Of a stretch of 33,191 nucleotides of DNA, positions 8,225-15,763 are shown one piece after another. A program made the position numbers and the translations under genes. The stretch spans positions 1-33,191 of the forward strand of contig NZ_JAJOHW010000071.1 of the NCBI RefSeq assembly GCF_021129195.1. The letters are read 5' to 3'. The stretch's first letter is position 1; every line of letters starts with the position of its first letter. The stretch comes from Chromobacterium aquaticum (GTDB lineage Bacteria; Pseudomonadota; Gammaproteobacteria; Burkholderiales; Chromobacteriaceae). Under the pieces are notes generated by a model. That model saw only the letters and a list, made by a program, of their open reading frames with translations. It ran no database searches and had not been told where the DNA came from.

Positions 8225-8315
8225 TGGCGGAGAGGGGGGGATTCGAACCCCCGTTAGGGTATTACCCTAAACACGCTTTCCAGGCGTGCGACTTAAACCA
8301 CTCATCCACCTCTCC
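8225..8315 (-). tRNA. tRNA-Ser(GGA), first tandem copy
   Basis: Same 91-base sequence as the gene at 8062-8152, including encoded CCA, anticodon GGA and long variable arm. It is the promoter-proximal copy. The spacer after it contains an imperfect AAAAACCGCC/GGCAGTTTTT hairpin that may aid processing or attenuate transcription. Confidence 0.96.
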
Positions 8316-8365
8316 AGAATCCCTGTGGAACAAGGCGCTTGGCGTTTCGTTCACAGAGGCTGCGC

Positions 8366-8394
8366 AGTATATAAGCCCTACTCATCCGGCGCAA
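8366..8394 (-). promoter_or_regulatory. Likely sigma-70 promoter of the tRNA-Ser pair
   Basis: On the minus strand TTGCGC (8394-8389) and TATACT (8371-8366) are separated by 17 bases, followed by a GC-rich discriminator (GCGCAGCC) typical of stable-RNA promoters under stringent control. Transcription would start about 45 bases before the first tRNA. The -35 hexamer lies inside the 3' end of the upstream FemAB-like gene. Confidence 0.6.
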
Positions 8395-9511
8395 GTGTTT
8401 TGTAAGCGGAATGAGAAAAAAGCGTGTCGACATACTCGTCCACCCCTTCCCGCTCGCGCCGCAGCCAGCCGGCTATCGCGCCGCGAAAACGCGGATCGGC
8501 AATATAATGGGCGGACCAGGTGCGCTCCGGCTCAAAGCCGCGCGCCAGCTTGTGCTCGCCCTGTGCACCGCCCTCGAAACAATGCAGGCCGGCGCGGATC
8601 GCATACTCCAGGCCCTGGTAATAACACAGCTCGAAATGCAGGCAGGGAATATCAGCCAGTGCGCCCCAGTATCGCCCATACAGCACACCGTTCTGCACCA
8701 GGCACAGGCTGGCCGCCAGCGGCGCGCCGTCGCGCTCGGCGACGAACATCAGGCAATGCGGCCCCAGCCGCTCCGCCAGCAGCGCGAAGAAGGCCGGATT
8801 CAGATAGGGCGCGGAGCGGCGCTCCAGATAGGTCTGCCGGTAGCAACGGTAGAAAAACGCCCAGTCCTCGGCGACTATCGCCTCGCCGCGCAATACTCGC
8901 ACGCCGATGCCGGCCTCGGCCACCTTGCGCCGCTCCTGGCGGATCTTCTTGCGCTTGTCGCGGCTCAACGTGGCCAGGAAGGCGTCGAAGTCGGCATAGC
9001 CGCGGTTGCGCCAGTGGAACTGCACGCCCTCGCGCAATAGCCAGCCGGCTTGCTCCAGCGCGCGCGCCTCTTCGTCGGAGGGAAACAGCACATGGGCCGA
9101 CGACAGGCCATGCTCCATCACCACCTGCTCCAGGCCGGCGATCAACTGCGGCCAGGCCGCCGCGTCGCCCAGCAAGCGGCGGCCACTCACCGGGCTGAAC
9201 GGCGAAGCCACCACCAGCTTGGGATAATAGTCCAGGCCGGCGCGGGCATAGGCCTCGGCCCAGGCCCAGTCGAACACGTATTCGCCGCGCGGATGCCGCT
9301 TCAAATAGGCCGGCGCCAAGGCGCGCAATTCCCCATCCAGCTCCAGGCTCAGCGGCAAGGGCAGCCAGCCGCTGGCCTCGCCCACGCAGCCGGCTTGTTC
9401 CAGCGCCTGCAGCCAGCGCCAAGCCGTGAACAGATTGCCGCCCGCCTCCAGCGCGGCCCATTGTTCCGCGCTCCAGGCGCCCACTCCCTCACGCAGTTGC
9501 AGTGACACCAT
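8378..9511 (-). CDS. FemAB-like/GNAT-fold protein of the DUF482 (PF04339) type
   Basis: A 377-residue cytoplasmic protein. The start at 9511 has GAGAGGAA upstream. The C-terminal half holds the family's most conserved block, HFELCYYQGLEYAIRAGL followed by FEGGAQGEHKLARGFEP. The middle has a basic helix (SRDKRKKIRQERRKV). These proteins have a doubled acetyltransferase-like fold related to Fem peptidoglycan aminoacyl-transferases; the reaction is not established. No signal peptide or membrane segment. The gene is divergent from nadE with a 74-base gap, and upstream of the tRNA-Ser pair on the same strand. Family call fairly sure, function open. Confidence 0.8.
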   Translation of the reverse strand: MVSLQLREGVGAWSAEQWAALEAGGNLFTAWRWLQALEQAGCVGEASGWLPLPLSLELDGELRALAPAYLKRHPRGEYVFDWAWAEAYARAGLDYYPKLVVASPFSPVSGRRLLGDAAAWPQLIAGLEQVVMEHGLSSAHVLFPSDEEARALEQAGWLLREGVQFHWRNRGYADFDAFLATLSRDKRKKIRQERRKVAEAGIGVRVLRGEAIVAEDWAFFYRCYRQTYLERRSAPYLNPAFFALLAERLGPHCLMFVAERDGAPLAASLCLVQNGVLYGRYWGALADIPCLHFELCYYQGLEYAIRAGLHCFEGGAQGEHKLARGFEPERTWSAHYIADPRFRGAIAGWLRREREGVDEYVDTLFSHSAYKTLAPDE

Positions 9512-9585
9512 GATTCCTCTCGGGCATTTGCGCCATCTATCAGGTAAAATTCCATCTATCTCGAAACATTCGGTTCCCTATCAAG

Positions 9586-11178
9586 ATGCGTATCGCGCTC
9601 GCCCAGTTCAACCCCGTTGTCGGCGATATCGCCGGCAACACCCGCAAAATCCTAGACCTCGCCCATGCCGCCATCGCCCAGGGCGCCGACGTGCTGGTCA
9701 CGCCGGAACTGGCGCTGACCGGCTACAGCCCGGAAGACCTGCTGCTGCGCGACAGTTTTTACCGCGCCTGCGGACAGGCATTGGACGAGCTGCTGGAACT
9801 GGACGGCATCACCCTGGTGATCGGCCACCCGGCGCGCATGGGCGCGGAGCGCTTCAACGCCGCCACCGTGCTGCGCGACGGCAACCGCCTGGGCCAGTAT
9901 CACAAGATGCAGCTGCCCAATGACGAAGTATTCGACGAATGCCGCTACTTCACTCCCGGGGCCGCGCCGCTGGTGTTCCAGCAGGGCGATGCCAAGGTGG
10001 GCGTGCTGATTTGCGAGGACATCTGGTCGGTGGACCCGGCCGCCGAGGCCGCCGACGCCGGCGCCGACGTGGTGGTGGTGCTCAACGCCTCGCCCTTCCA
10101 TCGCAACAAGATAGAAACCCGCCACGCAGCGCTGCGCTACCGCGCCGAGGAAACCGGCCTGCCCTTCGCCTACGTCAACCTGACCGGCGGCCAGGACGAA
10201 CTGGTGTTCGACGGCGCCTCCTTCGCCGTCAACCGCGCCGGCGAAGTGGTGGCCCAGGCCGCAGCCTACGACGACGAACTGCTGATCGTCGATTTCGACG
10301 GCGGCGATCTGCTGCCCGGCGCCAAGGCGACGCTGCCCGGCCCGCTGGAAAGCGTCTACCGCACCCTAGTGACCGGCGTGCGCGACTACATCGGCAAGAA
10401 CGGCTTCCCCGGCGCGCTGCTGGGCCTGTCCGGCGGCATAGACTCCGCGCTGACGCTGGCGGTGGCGGTGGACGCGCTGGGCGCGGACAAGGTGCACGCG
10501 GTGATGATGCCCTCGCGCTATACCGCCGATATCTCGGTGACCGATTCCCGTGACATGGTGAACCGCCTGGGCGTGAAATACGAGGAAATCGAAATCTGGC
10601 CGATGTATGAAAGCTTCGTGCAAGCGCTGGCGCCCAGCTTCGCCGGCCTGGCCGAGGACACCACCGAGGAAAACCTGCAGGCGCGCATCCGCGGCACCCT
10701 GCTGATGGCGCTGTCCAACAAGAGCGGCAAGCTGGTGCTCACCACCGGCAACAAATCGGAAATGACCACCGGCTACTGCACCCTGTACGGCGACATGGCC
10801 GGCGGCTTCGCCGTGCTCAAGGACGTGGCCAAGACCCTGGTGTTCGAACTGTGCCGCTGGCGCAATCTGCAAGGCGAGATCATCCCCGAGCGCATCATCA
10901 CCCGGCCGCCGTCGGCCGAGCTGCGGCCGGACCAGACCGATCAGGACAGCCTGCCGCCCTATGAGGTGCTGGACGCCATCATGGCGCGCTATGTCGAGGA
11001 AAACCTGTCCGCCGACGCCATCATCGCCGAAGGCTATGCCGAGGCCGATGTGCGCCGCGTGGTGCGCCTGCTGAAGATCAACGAATACAAGCGCCGCCAG
11101 GCGCCGGTGGGGCCGCGCGTCACCCATCGCGGTTTCGGCAAGGACTGGCGCTACCCGATCACCAATAAATTCAGCTAA
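9586..11178 (+). CDS. nadE: Glutamine-hydrolysing NAD+ synthetase
   Basis: A 530-residue two-domain enzyme that makes NAD+ from nicotinate adenine dinucleotide, ATP and glutamine-derived ammonia. The N-terminal nitrilase-like glutaminase has the Glu-Lys-Cys triad: E41 in TPELALTGY, K107 in YHKMQLPN and C143 in LICEDIW. The C-terminal synthetase begins near residue 265 and carries the PP-loop SGGIDS at 282-287. It ends YPITNKFS, as is typical. The length matches the two-domain NadE of proteobacteria. The ATG at 9586 has no clear ribosome site, but the following MRIALAQFNPVVGDI is the standard N-terminus. Confidence 0.96.
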   Translation: MRIALAQFNPVVGDIAGNTRKILDLAHAAIAQGADVLVTPELALTGYSPEDLLLRDSFYRACGQALDELLELDGITLVIGHPARMGAERFNAATVLRDGNRLGQYHKMQLPNDEVFDECRYFTPGAAPLVFQQGDAKVGVLICEDIWSVDPAAEAADAGADVVVVLNASPFHRNKIETRHAALRYRAEETGLPFAYVNLTGGQDELVFDGASFAVNRAGEVVAQAAAYDDELLIVDFDGGDLLPGAKATLPGPLESVYRTLVTGVRDYIGKNGFPGALLGLSGGIDSALTLAVAVDALGADKVHAVMMPSRYTADISVTDSRDMVNRLGVKYEEIEIWPMYESFVQALAPSFAGLAEDTTEENLQARIRGTLLMALSNKSGKLVLTTGNKSEMTTGYCTLYGDMAGGFAVLKDVAKTLVFELCRWRNLQGEIIPERIITRPPSAELRPDQTDQDSLPPYEVLDAIMARYVEENLSADAIIAEGYAEADVRRVVRLLKINEYKRRQAPVGPRVTHRGFGKDWRYPITNKFS

Positions 11179-11286
11179 GCCCGCGACGGACGACATGACA
11201 TCGGCGATGCCGGATGCGTTAAAATGTCCGGCTCGCGCCGGTCCGCCACCCCGGAGCCGGCGCCGGACCTTCGCTTAGGAAATCGC

Positions 11287-12396
11287 ATGCAACTAAAAAA
11301 AACGGGCCTCTGCGCCGCGCTGTGCGCACTGGCGCTGCTGGGCGGCTGCGCATCGCCGCTGACCAATAAGAGCGCGGACGAAGCCACCCGCAAAGTGGTG
11401 ATCCAGAACTGGAACAGCCGCGGCTACAATATCGACGCCGACATCGGCTTCGACGAATTGCGCATGGCCAAGCCCAAGCACGCCGACGAAGAAGTCAGCG
11501 AGCTGGAAATGACCGAGGTGATGGATCAGGTCGCGCGCAGCATGCGCTTCAGCGTCAAGGGCGCGCTGGACGCGTCCGGCGGCAGGCTGGAACTGATCCC
11601 GGCGCTGCGGCTGGAACGCCGCAATCTGCTGGTCAGCGTGCAACTGCCGCTGCAATTCCACGCCAAGGACATGTCGCTGCTGGTGGACCCGTCCGCCGCC
11701 TATCTGTTCCTGCCGGACCTGCGCCCCTATGAAGGCAAGTTCCTGCGCGTGCGCCTGCCGCAGCGCGTGGCCGACAACTTCCCGCTCAAGGCCATGTACC
11801 AGGCGATGCCGAAGCTGCTGGACGAAGCCTACGCCAAGGTGGACAAGCAGGCGTTCAGCTTCCAGCCGCTGGATGAGCGCGCGCGCGAACTGGGCGCGCG
11901 CTACCAGCTGCGCATCGCCATGAACCATGCCCAGGAAAATCAGCTGGCCACCCATATCGTCGACGGCCTGATCAAGGTCGCGCAGCAGGAGGCCGCGCGC
12001 AAGCCGCAGCTCAAGCCCGGCCCGCTGGGCAGCGAAAGCCTGCTGCAGCTGATCAAGAGCCTGCTCAGCGTTACCGAGGCCAACCCGCTGAACAGCAATA
12101 CCGTCAGCGATCTCTATGTCAGCCGTGGCGGCGACCTGCTCGCCATCCGCCAGACCATACGCTTCAACAGCCCGGACTTCCGCGGCCAGGCGCACGCCGA
12201 CATCCGCTACAGCCATCTAGGCAAACCGGTGTTCGCCTTCCAGCCTGGCGCCGCCGACATCGTGGACCTGGAGCAGTTGGAGAAGCCGGAATGGCTGAAG
12301 CCGCTGGGCCTGGCGCTGCGCGCGCTCGACCAACCGCCGGCCGCCGCCGGCGAGGGCGCGGCCGAAACCGCCCCGGATGCGTCCGCCGCGCAATAA
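11287..12396 (+). CDS. Predicted outer-membrane lipoprotein of unknown function
   Basis: A 369-residue lipoprotein. The start at 11287 is preferred over 11224 because it follows TAGGA and gives a signal peptide with lipobox LLGGC (Cys21). The mature protein has no domain I recognise. It shows long alternating strands (LELIPALRLERRNLLVSVQL, FLRVRLPQRV), a basic mid-region and an Ala/Glu-rich tail (PPAAAGEGAAETAPDASAAQ). It may be an envelope protein of unknown fold. It follows nadE after 108 bases containing a possible -10 (TAAAAT near 11220) and ends 7 bases before repeat copy C. Confidence 0.75.
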   Translation: MQLKKTGLCAALCALALLGGCASPLTNKSADEATRKVVIQNWNSRGYNIDADIGFDELRMAKPKHADEEVSELEMTEVMDQVARSMRFSVKGALDASGGRLELIPALRLERRNLLVSVQLPLQFHAKDMSLLVDPSAAYLFLPDLRPYEGKFLRVRLPQRVADNFPLKAMYQAMPKLLDEAYAKVDKQAFSFQPLDERARELGARYQLRIAMNHAQENQLATHIVDGLIKVAQQEAARKPQLKPGPLGSESLLQLIKSLLSVTEANPLNSNTVSDLYVSRGGDLLAIRQTIRFNSPDFRGQAHADIRYSHLGKPVFAFQPGAADIVDLEQLEKPEWLKPLGLALRALDQPPAAAGEGAAETAPDASAAQ

Positions 12397-12403
12397 TCGC
12401 TAA

Positions 12404-12547
12404 GAACGTGTTTACGATCTCGCGAGCTAAGGCGAGACAAGGCGAAAACCGCTGAGAAAGCGGAATGTACAAGTGGTACATGAGCATTTCGAATGCGGTA
12501 CTCACCGTGTCACGTCTCACGACGCGCAGCAGATCGTAAACAAGTTC
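12404..12547. repeat. Intact MITE-like element, copy C (144 bp, TAA duplication)
   Basis: The left terminus GAACGTGTTTACGATCT and right terminus AGATCGTAAACAAGTTC are inverted repeats with one mismatch, flanked by TAA at 12401-12403 and 12548-12550. The core has three small hairpins: CCGCT/AGCGG, TGTAC/GTACA and GCATT-TCG-AATGC. No protein is encoded. It lies between the lipoprotein stop and lolA, filling most of the lolA upstream region. The 3-bp TNA duplication is what IS5-group transposases produce. Confidence 0.85.
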
Positions 12548-12654
12548 TAACACAAAAGGCGCCGCCGCCGCGTCCGCAACCGGAAACCGCGGCCGGCGGC
12601 GGCAGTCTCACCTGCTTTGCGACGGCCGCGCGCCGCGCCAAGGACCAGAACCGC

Positions 12655-13278
12655 ATGAAGATGAAAACACTGATTTCCGCCTCTTTCGCCATCGCCGCGC
12701 TGGCCTTGCCCGCCTCCGGCCACGCCGCCGCCATCGCCCAGCTCAAGGCCTTCGTCAACGGCAACAAGACCCTGAGCGCCGACTTCAAGCAAGTGGTCAG
12801 CAACAAGGGCAAGCGCGAGGAAGCCAGCGGCCGGCTGGAAATCGCCCGCCCCGGCAAATTCCGCTGGGAATACAGCAAGCCCTACGAGCAATTGATCGTC
12901 GGCGACGGCAAAACGCTGTGGGTCTACGACAAGGACCTGGCCCAGGTCACCCGCAAGGCGCAGGGCGCGGCATTGGGTTCCAGCCCGGCGGCGCTGCTGG
13001 CCGGCAGCAACGCCATCGAACAGAACTACCAGCTGAAGGAAGCCGGCAAGACCGGCGAGGTGGAATGGCTGTCCGCCAGCCCCAAGCAGGCCGACAACAG
13101 CTTCAGCGCCATCCGCATGGGCTTCAAGGCCAATATGCTGGTGGAAATGGAATTGACCGACAGCTTCGGCAACCACACCAAGGTCAGCTTCAGCGCGCCG
13201 CAGAAAAACCCGGCGCTGGCCGCCTCCCGCTTCGCTTTCGTGCCGCCCAAGGGGGTGGACGTGGTCAGCGGCGACTAA
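12655..13278 (+). CDS. lolA: Outer-membrane lipoprotein carrier LolA
   Basis: A 207-residue periplasmic chaperone that ferries lipoproteins from the LolCDE complex to LolB. The start at 12655 is chosen (AGGA upstream, MKMKTLISASFAIAALALPASGHA signal peptide) over the longer frame at 12493, which begins inside repeat copy C. Family features: LKAFVNGNKTLSADFKQVV near the mature N-terminus, SGRLEIARPGKFRWEYSKPYEQLIVGDGKTLWVYD (the diagnostic LolA block) and a closing FVPPKGVDVV. It is followed by a strong terminator, so it is the last gene of its transcript. Its promoter must lie within or before the repeat element. Confidence 0.94.
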   Translation: MKMKTLISASFAIAALALPASGHAAAIAQLKAFVNGNKTLSADFKQVVSNKGKREEASGRLEIARPGKFRWEYSKPYEQLIVGDGKTLWVYDKDLAQVTRKAQGAALGSSPAALLAGSNAIEQNYQLKEAGKTGEVEWLSASPKQADNSFSAIRMGFKANMLVEMELTDSFGNHTKVSFSAPQKNPALAASRFAFVPPKGVDVVSGD

Positions 13279-13296
13279 GCCGCCCCGCCGCCCTCC

Positions 13297-13323
13297 AGCC
13301 GCCTCCGGGCGGCTTTTCTTTTA
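13297..13323 (+). terminator. Terminator after lolA
   Basis: AGCCGCC-TCCG-GGCGGCT forms a perfect 7-bp stem with a tetraloop, followed by TTTCTTTT, 19 bases after the lolA stop. Confidence 0.85.
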
Positions 13324-13343
13324 GCGCCGCTTCATGCCCCCTT

Positions 13344-13446
13344 GCTCGCCGTGAGACGCTGCGCGGTGAGCAACGCCTTGAATGCTCATACGCCACCAGC
13401 GCCGTCCACCATCTCAGCCGTATTCCTATTGTCGCGCTCGCGAGAG
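13344..13446 (-). repeat. Decayed MITE-like repeat, copy I (inverted)
   Basis: Read on the minus strand this stretch follows the core of copies C and D block by block: TCTCGCGAG, then CGGCTGAGA, GTATGAGCATTC, TTGCTCACCG and GTCTCACGGCG. The terminal repeats are no longer recognisable. It sits between the lolA terminator and the PadR gene, in the opposite orientation to C. Open frames crossing this region are not genes. Confidence 0.6.
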
Positions 13447-13533
13447 CGTGGGCAGATGCGGGCATCGTGCCAAAAACGCCACAAATCATCGTTGTCCTTG
13501 CTGGGTCGACTTGACTTTATCCTATCTAAAAAC

Positions 13534-13547
13534 ATATCTTAAGATAT
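13534..13547. promoter_or_regulatory. Palindromic operator candidate before the PadR-type regulator
   Basis: ATATCTTAAGATAT is a perfect palindrome, extended by A5 on the left and T5 on the right after one unmatched base each side. It ends 19 bases before the PadR start codon, just ahead of the AGGAGAG ribosome site. PadR regulators of the NfeR/YqjI type repress their own promoter and the ferric reductase gene from AT-rich inverted repeats, so autoregulation is likely. A TTGACTTTATCC stretch at 13510 could carry promoter elements. Confidence 0.6.
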
Positions 13548-13566
13548 ATTTTTCAGGAGAGCCGCC

Positions 13567-14226
13567 ATGCATCACCCTCTTGGTACCCTGCTCCGCCAGC
13601 TGAGCGGACGTAATGCACATCATCGTCTCCACGCGATGGCCCGCCACGGCCACGGCGGCGCTCATGGCCGGCATGGAGGCTTTGGCGGCTTCGGCGGCGG
13701 CGACGACGAGAACCTGACCCGAGGCCGCAAATTCAGCTCCGACGAATTGCAGCTGTTATTGCTGGCCCTGCTGGAACAACAGCCCAGCCACGGCTACGAG
13801 CTGATCAAGGCGCTGCAGAGCCGCAGCAACGGCTTTTACAGCCCCAGCCCCGGCATGGTCTACCCGGCGCTGACCTATCTGGAAGAATTGGGCCGCATCT
13901 CGGTGAGTGAGGAAGGCAAGCGCAAATGCTATGCGCTGACGGCCGCCGGCCGCGACTATCTGGAACAGAACCGCGAGCAAGTGGAATGGATGATGGCGCG
14001 GCTGCAGCACATCGCGCGCAAGATGAACTCGATCCGTCGCGCGCTGACCGGGGAAATGCCGCCGCCGGATGATGCCGCCGGCAGCTGGATTCCGGAGCTG
14101 ACCCGGGCCCGCGGCGAGCTGAAGCAAGCACTGATGCGCACCGCCAACGTCGACGAAGACGAGCAGCGCCGCATCGCCGCCATTCTGCGACAGGCCTGTG
14201 AGCAAATTCTGGGCGATACCGGCTAG
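13567..14226 (+). CDS. His/Gly-rich PadR-family metal-responsive regulator (NfeR/YqjI-like)
   Basis: A 219-residue transcription factor. The first 50 residues are rich in His, Gly and Arg (HHRLHAMARHGHGGAHGRHGG), as in E. coli YqjI/NfeR where the His-rich head binds nickel or iron. Residues about 56-130 form the PadR winged helix (LLLLALLEQQPSHGYELIKAL, PSPGMVYPALTYLEELGRI, CYALTAAGRDYLEQN). The C-terminal third is the helical dimerisation region. Start codon 13567 follows AGGAGAG. The next gene on the same strand is a siderophore-interacting ferric reductase, the same partner as in E. coli, although there the two genes diverge. It probably represses both genes from the palindrome at 13534 until metal or iron status changes. 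Confidence 0.85.
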   Translation: MHHPLGTLLRQLSGRNAHHRLHAMARHGHGGAHGRHGGFGGFGGGDDENLTRGRKFSSDELQLLLLALLEQQPSHGYELIKALQSRSNGFYSPSPGMVYPALTYLEELGRISVSEEGKRKCYALTAAGRDYLEQNREQVEWMMARLQHIARKMNSIRRALTGEMPPPDDAAGSWIPELTRARGELKQALMRTANVDEDEQRRIAAILRQACEQILGDTG

Positions 14227-14281
14227 AGAGTGTGTTTACGGCTCCAAGCGCCCAGCCATGACTTCAAAGACAGGACTCCCG

Positions 14282-15088
14282 ATGACCACATCCGATCTGA
14301 CCGTTCAACGCCTGCGCCACCCGCTGCGCTTCCGCCTGCTGCAAGTGCGCGCCATCCGCCCGCTCGGCCCCACACTGCTCTGCGTCACCCTGGGCGGCGA
14401 GGAGCTGGCCGGCTTCACCTCCGCCTCCTTCGACGACCACCTCAAGGTGTTTTTCCCCGAGCACCCGGACGGCAAGCCGGCGCTGCCGGCGCTGGTGGAC
14501 GAAACCCTGATCTACCCGGAAGGCGAACCGCGCCCGACCGCGCGCGACTACACCCCCTGCCGTTTCGACCCGGAACGCCAGGAACTGGACCTGGAGTTCG
14601 CGCTGCACGAGGCCGGCCCCGCCACCAGCTGGGCGGCCCAGGCCAAGCCCGGCCAATACCTGGGCATAGGCGGCCCGCGCGGCTCCTTGGTCATTCCGGC
14701 GGCTTTTGACTGGCATCTGCTGATCGGCGACGAATCCGCGCTGCCGGCCATCCGCCGCCGCCTGGCCGAACTGCCGCCCACCGCCAAGGTCATCGCCCTG
14801 CTGCAAAGCAGCGAGGCGGGCCAAGACTGCGAACTGCCCGCCCACCCCAATGCCGACATCCATTGGGTGCACCAAGGCGCCGACGCCGAGCCGGCGCTGC
14901 TCACCGCGCTCAAATCCCTGGCCTTGCCGGCGGGCGAGGGCTTTGTCTGGGCCGCCGGCGAATACCGCGCCATCCGCGCGGTGCGCGTGCATCTGCGCGA
15001 GGAGCGCGGCATAGACAAGAGCCGCATCCGCGCCGCCAGCTACTGGCGCGAAGGCCGGGCCGCCAGCCACGAAACGCTGGAAGACTAA
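14282..15088 (+). CDS. Siderophore-interacting ferric-chelate reductase (NfeF/YqjH-like)
   Basis: A 268-residue FAD- and NAD(P)H-dependent cytoplasmic enzyme expected to reduce ferric siderophores and free iron. The start at 14282 is preferred (AGGA 7 bases upstream; begins MTTSDLTVQRLRHPLRFRL); ATG at 14258 is possible. The N-terminal flavin domain shows VRAIRPLGPTLLCVTLGGEEL and DHLKVFFPEH, with the RDYTPCRF segment corresponding to the family's RxYTxR flavin motif, the last arginine shifted. The C-terminal nucleotide domain has HLLIGDESALPAIRRRL and ends FVWAAGEYRAIRAVR...SYWREGRA, diagnostic of the SIP family. It starts 55 bases after the PadR gene, so probably one operon. Confidence 0.88.
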   Translation: MTTSDLTVQRLRHPLRFRLLQVRAIRPLGPTLLCVTLGGEELAGFTSASFDDHLKVFFPEHPDGKPALPALVDETLIYPEGEPRPTARDYTPCRFDPERQELDLEFALHEAGPATSWAAQAKPGQYLGIGGPRGSLVIPAAFDWHLLIGDESALPAIRRRLAELPPTAKVIALLQSSEAGQDCELPAHPNADIHWVHQGADAEPALLTALKSLALPAGEGFVWAAGEYRAIRAVRVHLREERGIDKSRIRAASYWREGRAASHETLED

Positions 15089-15102
15089 GCCGCGGCCCAA
15101 AC

Positions 15103-15131
15103 GACAAAGCCCCCTTGAAGGGGGCTTTGTC
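15103..15131. terminator. Bidirectional hairpin between the ferric reductase and kptA genes
   Basis: GACAAAGCCCCCTT and AAGGGGGCTTTGTC are perfect inverted repeats separated by a single base. The stem lies between two convergent genes and can serve both, although the U-tracts are short (CUUUGUC). Confidence 0.75.
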
Positions 15132-15154
15132 CAAGCCGCAACACAGGAGCCGGC

Positions 15155-15703
15155 TTATTTCGCCTGCAACATAATGAATTCGGCCTGCACCTCATCCGCC
15201 AGCCACACCATCTCATTGCCGTGATAGAACGCCGCTCCCGCCGCATAGGCGGCGGTGGCGTCCACCTTGAGCAAGACCGGCGCGGCGGCCTTGCGGCCGC
15301 CCACCTGCATCGCGGTTTCCGTATCCACCGACAAATGCACATACTGCCGCCCCATCGGCCGCAGGCCTTCCCGCTGGATCAACTCCGCGACTTCCGGCGA
15401 CGTTCCATGATAAAGCCACGCCGGCGGCGCGCTTTGCTGTTTTGACAATTTTCCCGGCAGCGAATGACCATAAAACGCGCGGATGCGGTCACCATCGATC
15501 TCATGTCGCTTCTTCTCGGAGCGCGCGATCATTTCAAGCAGATCGGCAAGCCCCAGATCGCGCCACTCTCTACGCTCCACGCGCAGGGCCGCCAGCAAGG
15601 CTGTCAGCGGCACCCAGCCGGCATCGTCCAGTTCCAGTTCATATAGCCAAGGTTCGTGACGCAGCGCGTGTGACACGGTCCGGCTCAAGTTTTGGTAATC
15701 CAT
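15155..15703 (-). CDS. kptA: RNA 2'-phosphotransferase, KptA/Tpt1 family
   Basis: A 182-residue enzyme that moves an internal RNA 2'-phosphate to NAD+, releasing nicotinamide and ADP-ribose cyclic phosphate. Motifs in order: SHALRHEP (residues 11-18), the RHEIDGDRIRAFYGHS block (66-81), LYHGTS (97-102) of the NAD pocket, VHLS (122-125) and VGGRKAAPVLLKVDA (134-148). These hold the conserved Arg/His residues of the family. Length is normal. Bacteria lack the eukaryotic tRNA-splicing pathway that makes 2'-phosphates, so the natural substrate is unclear; repair of damaged RNA has been suggested for relatives. Single gene, with AAAGAG as ribosome site. Confidence 0.93.
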   Translation of the reverse strand: MDYQNLSRTVSHALRHEPWLYELELDDAGWVPLTALLAALRVERREWRDLGLADLLEMIARSEKKRHEIDGDRIRAFYGHSLPGKLSKQQSAPPAWLYHGTSPEVAELIQREGLRPMGRQYVHLSVDTETAMQVGGRKAAAPVLLKVDATAAYAAGAAFYHGNEMVWLADEVQAEFIMLQAK

Positions 15704-15763
15704 GATGCTCTTTCACATGGCAGCGACCAGGGCCGCGGCCTGACTATCCATGCAGGGCCGCAC

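Noticed and set aside
8022-8315. Short repeats around the tRNA genes as a possible CRISPR-like array
   Set aside because: The two 91-base repeats fold as complete tRNA-Ser genes; the spacing and number do not fit an array. I saw no CRISPR in the window.
12493-12654. Upstream extension of the lolA frame
   Set aside because: The added 54 residues are translated from the MITE-like element and would destroy the LolA signal peptide; the start at 12655 fits the family.
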